Assembly (NCBI GenBank): GCA_902789415.1
Contig: CADAOD010000005.1
Coordinates: forward strand, 1-64,000
Length of the DNA: 64,000 nucleotides
Direction of reading: 5' to 3'
Origin: an uncultured Prevotellaceae bacterium
GTDB taxonomy: Bacteria; Bacteroidota; Bacteroidia; Bacteroidales; Bacteroidaceae
In this document: positions 62,285 to 64,000 of the stretch, piece by piece
Layout of the letters: each line of letters begins with the position of its first letter
Position numbering within the stretch: the first letter of the stretch is position 1
Translations under genes and position numbers: made by a program
Notes under the pieces: model-generated
Database searches by the model: none
Told to the model about the DNA's origin: nothing
The model's input: the letters and a program-made list of their open reading frames with translations, nothing else

Positions 62285-63144
62285 TTGCGGTAATCGGTAG
62301 GACTCATGCCCATGAGTTTTGAGAACAGGCGCGAAAAATAGAGCGGATCCTCGATGCCTACTTTATAGCAAATCATATTTATTTTCATGTCTGTAGTGCG
62401 TAACAGCCTGCAGGCATGTTCTATTTTAAGGTGGTTAAAGTAGGTGATAGGACTAACACCCGTTTTCTTTTTAAACAGCGTGTTGAAGTGGCTCTGCGAG
62501 TAGCCCACGTAGCGCAGCACATCGTCCATCATCATGCGGTTCTCGATATTCTCGCGCATGTAGTGGATGGCTTGGTCAACAATGTCGGTTGGTGCTTCGG
62601 CTTTGGCGCGGCGAAACTGACCTAAATAGCGCATGGATGCTAAGAAATGGTGCAGCAGACTGCTGGCGTAGCGCATATCCTCAAGCTCCTTGCCGGCGCA
62701 GAGTGTGCCTAATATCTCCTCGAAGATGTTCAGGCGTTCGCCAATGCGCGAGTTGATGGCTACGTTAATGCTCTGCGGCGTGGCGGCACCTTGGGCATAC
62801 ACATGGGCTGCCGTGCCTGCAAAGTGTATCCAGTAGATGGTCCAGCTTTGTTGGGTGCCGTAGGCGTGCGGTTTGTGGGCTGGCAGAATAAAGTACTGGT
62901 TCTTGCTTACCTGGTGGCGCTTGCCATCCACCTGGTACCAGCCGTCGCCCTCAACACAGTATATCAGCACATACTGGGGAATGGCCTTTTCGCGGGTGCG
63001 CTGGTGGTGTTCGGCCTTGGGATAGAAGCCGATATCGGTAATATACAAACTCTGGCAGAGCTCATCGTGCTCTTCCATCTCGATCAACACCGGTGGCAGC
63101 ACCACCTTCTGTTCGCCCTGGAAACCGTCTTTCTTCTTAATCAT
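62275..63144 (-). CDS. AraC-family transcriptional regulator
   Basis: The 289-residue protein has an N-terminal cupin sensor (about 50-115; YVLIYCVEGDGWYQVDGKRHQ, FILPAHKPHAYG, WTIYWIHFAG) and a C-terminal double helix-turn-helix (VDQAIHYMRENIENRMMMDD near 190, VGYSQSHFNTLFKKKTG, KVGIEDPLYFSRLFSKLMG). A longer frame runs upstream into the GH35 gene, but the ATG at 63144 lies just after the -7 box and is the natural start. It probably senses a monosaccharide and controls the divergent GH35 gene through the direct repeats at 63197-63224, and maybe the sugar porter operon. Confidence 0.88.
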   Translation of the reverse strand: MIKKKDGFQGEQKVVLPPVLIEMEEHDELCQSLYITDIGFYPKAEHHQRTREKAIPQYVLIYCVEGDGWYQVDGKRHQVSKNQYFILPAHKPHAYGTQQSWTIYWIHFAGTAAHVYAQGAATPQSINVAINSRIGERLNIFEEILGTLCAGKELEDMRYASSLLHHFLASMRYLGQFRRAKAEAPTDIVDQAIHYMRENIENRMMMDDVLRYVGYSQSHFNTLFKKKTGVSPITYFNHLKIEHACRLLRTTDMKINMICYKVGIEDPLYFSRLFSKLMGMSPTDYRNQL

Positions 63145-63149
63145 CGCCG

Positions 63150-63157
63150 CAAAAATA
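63150..63157 (-). promoter_or_regulatory. AraC regulator -7 promoter box
   Basis: Minus-strand TATTTTTG, 5 bp before the ATG, which suggests a very short leader. Confidence 0.5.
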
Positions 63158-63196
63158 CGCAAAAGCCGCGAGTTATGCAAGTAATATCGCAAAAAA

Positions 63197-63224
63197 GTCC
63201 ATAATATATGATGCTTTTGTCCAT
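63197..63224 (+). promoter_or_regulatory. Direct repeat, likely AraC-type operator
   Basis: GTCCAT occurs at 63197-63202 and 63219-63224, each preceded by an A/T-rich run. The 22-nt period equals two helical turns, the normal spacing for AraC-family half-sites. The second half-site ends 21 nt before the GH35 -7 box. Confidence 0.6.
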
Positions 63225-63245
63225 GTGAGTAAGATTTTAATGTAG

Positions 63246-63253
63246 TAATTTTG
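63246..63253 (+). promoter_or_regulatory. GH35 -7 promoter box
   Basis: TAATTTTG, 14 bp before the first ATG, with no -33 TTG at the right distance, which suits activation by the AraC protein. Confidence 0.6.
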
Positions 63254-63267
63254 CATCCAAAATAATA

Positions 63268-64000
63268 ATGAATATGATGAAACAATTTTTCATGATAGCT
63301 GCGTTGGCCGTCGGAACTTCGGTTCAGGCACAGCAGGTGTACCAGCTTAACGAGCCTGCGCAGCCTAAGCTTATACGTAGCAACCACCTGCGTATGGGTG
63401 GTGTAAACCCGCAGGGCGAGCGTATCGATGTAAACAGTTTTTATATGTCGATGGCAGGCAAGCCTGTTATCCCCGTGATGGGCGAGTTCCACTACAGTCG
63501 TTACCCGGCCGAGCAGTGGGAGGAGGAGATCCTGAAGATGAAGGCGGGTGGCGTAACCGTTATCCCCACCTATGTGTTCTGGAGCCTGCACGAGGAGGTC
63601 GAGGGGCAGTTCCGTTGGGATGGTCAGCGTAACCTGCGCCGCTTTATCGAGCTTTGTAAAAAGCATGATATGCAGGTGATTGTGCGTATCGGCCCGTTCT
63701 GCCACGGCGAGATTCGTAGTGGCGGTTTCCCCGACTGGCTGTTTGCCAAACCCTTGGAGGTGCGCAGTAACGATCCCGAATACCTGAAGATTGTTAAGCG
63801 ACTCTATACCGAGATTGGTAAGCAGTTGCAGGGCCTGTATTATAAGGATGGCGGACCGATTATCGGTTGTCAGGTTGAGAACGAGATGCAGCATTCGGCT
63901 GCCCCATGGGCCATTACCTATGCTGGCGAACCCAAGGATAACACAGCTGCCAGCTACAATGCCGGCGAGGCCATGATAGGTGTGGGCAACCAGGCGCGTA
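63268..64000 (+). CDS. GH35 beta-galactosidase, N-terminal part (runs off the window)
   Basis: The visible 244 codons code a signal peptide (MMKQFFMIAALAVGTSVQAQ) and the GH35 TIM-barrel start: GEFHYSRYPAEQWEEEILKM near 80, YVFWSLHEE near 112, IGPFCHGEIRSGGFPDWL near 150 and the acid/base glutamate in QVENEM near 203. The nucleophile would lie beyond the window. It should remove beta-galactose from RG-I side chains (galactan or arabinogalactan). It is divergent from the AraC gene, its probable regulator. Either of two in-frame ATGs shortly after 63268 could also be the start. Confidence 0.9.
   Translation, partial: MNMMKQFFMIAALAVGTSVQAQQVYQLNEPAQPKLIRSNHLRMGGVNPQGERIDVNSFYMSMAGKPVIPVMGEFHYSRYPAEQWEEEILKMKAGGVTVIPTYVFWSLHEEVEGQFRWDGQRNLRRFIELCKKHDMQVIVRIGPFCHGEIRSGGFPDWLFAKPLEVRSNDPEYLKIVKRLYTEIGKQLQGLYYKDGGPIIGCQVENEMQHSAAPWAITYAGEPKDNTAASYNAGEAMIGVGNQAR

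Noticed and set aside
62275..63894. Long minus-strand frame of 539 codons including the AraC gene
   Set aside because: The first 250 codons are antisense to GH35 and pass through the AraC promoter; only 62275-63144 matches the AraC family.
1..64000. tRNA, rRNA, integrase or transposase genes
   Set aside because: I looked through the intergenic stretches and frames and saw none with convincing structure or motifs.

Overview
The window looks like a chromosome segment of a gut or rumen Bacteroidales, most likely Prevotellaceae (Prevotella sensu lato). The sequence signs are Bacteroidetes-type promoters (TTG, about 20 bp, TAnnTTTG) before most transcription units, three SusC/SusD pairs, a hybrid two-component regulator, almost no Shine-Dalgarno sites, lipoprotein signals ending in SC, and 7-bp intragenic repeats. 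Naming the genus is inference.

Layout. 1-3414: a phage- or plasmid-like operon (small ORF, M15 peptidase, DUF4373-like winged-helix protein, primase-helicase, zinc-ribbon protein) with no integrase or structural genes in view. 3415-3848: non-coding, with palindromic repeats. 3849-7417: a defence/toxin-antitoxin cluster: an ABC-type ATPase with a small PD-(D/E)XK-like protein, an antitoxin next to the stump of a PIN toxin, and an AbiEi/AbiEii pair. 7539-9338: a clostripain-like lipoprotein. 9339-10679: a repeat-rich stretch, an HU-like gene broken by an internal deletion, and a smalltalk-type peptide. 10680-23532: housekeeping and metabolism: Mfd, a small histidine kinase with an altered H-box, an MFS transporter, a DUF4380 protein, a lactate permease divergent from a GlcD/Dld-like FAD/Fe-S oxidase, and a type-B carboxylesterase.

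23622-64000 is one long pectin utilisation region. A homogalacturonan-type unit (SusC, SusD, beta-helix lipoprotein, GH28) is followed by a rhamnogalacturonan-I unit: GH2-GH105-GH106 on the minus strand, then a CE12-like esterase, SusC/SusD, a hybrid two-component system (HTCS), a PL11 lyase, a second SusC/SusD, a sugar porter, a DUF5107-TPR protein, an AraC regulator and a GH35 beta-galactosidase that runs off the end. Expected flow: PL11 and GH28 cut the backbone outside or at the surface, CE12 removes acetyl groups, SusC/D import oligosaccharides, GH2/GH35 remove galactose, GH106 and GH105 remove rhamnose and unsaturated galacturonate, and the MFS porter moves the sugars inward.

The most interesting unexplained signals are: (1) a shared DNA motif, GTACAA-N3-TGATAGT, 55-57 nt upstream of the -7 box of four promoters in the RG-I cluster, including two back-to-back copies sharing one GTAC core, which is a strong candidate for the HTCS binding site; (2) the ATPase plus small nuclease-like gene pair; (3) broken HU and PIN-toxin genes; (4) 7-bp minisatellites inserted in frame in three proteins; (5) a 13-bp inverted repeat wrapped around the promoter of the third SusC.
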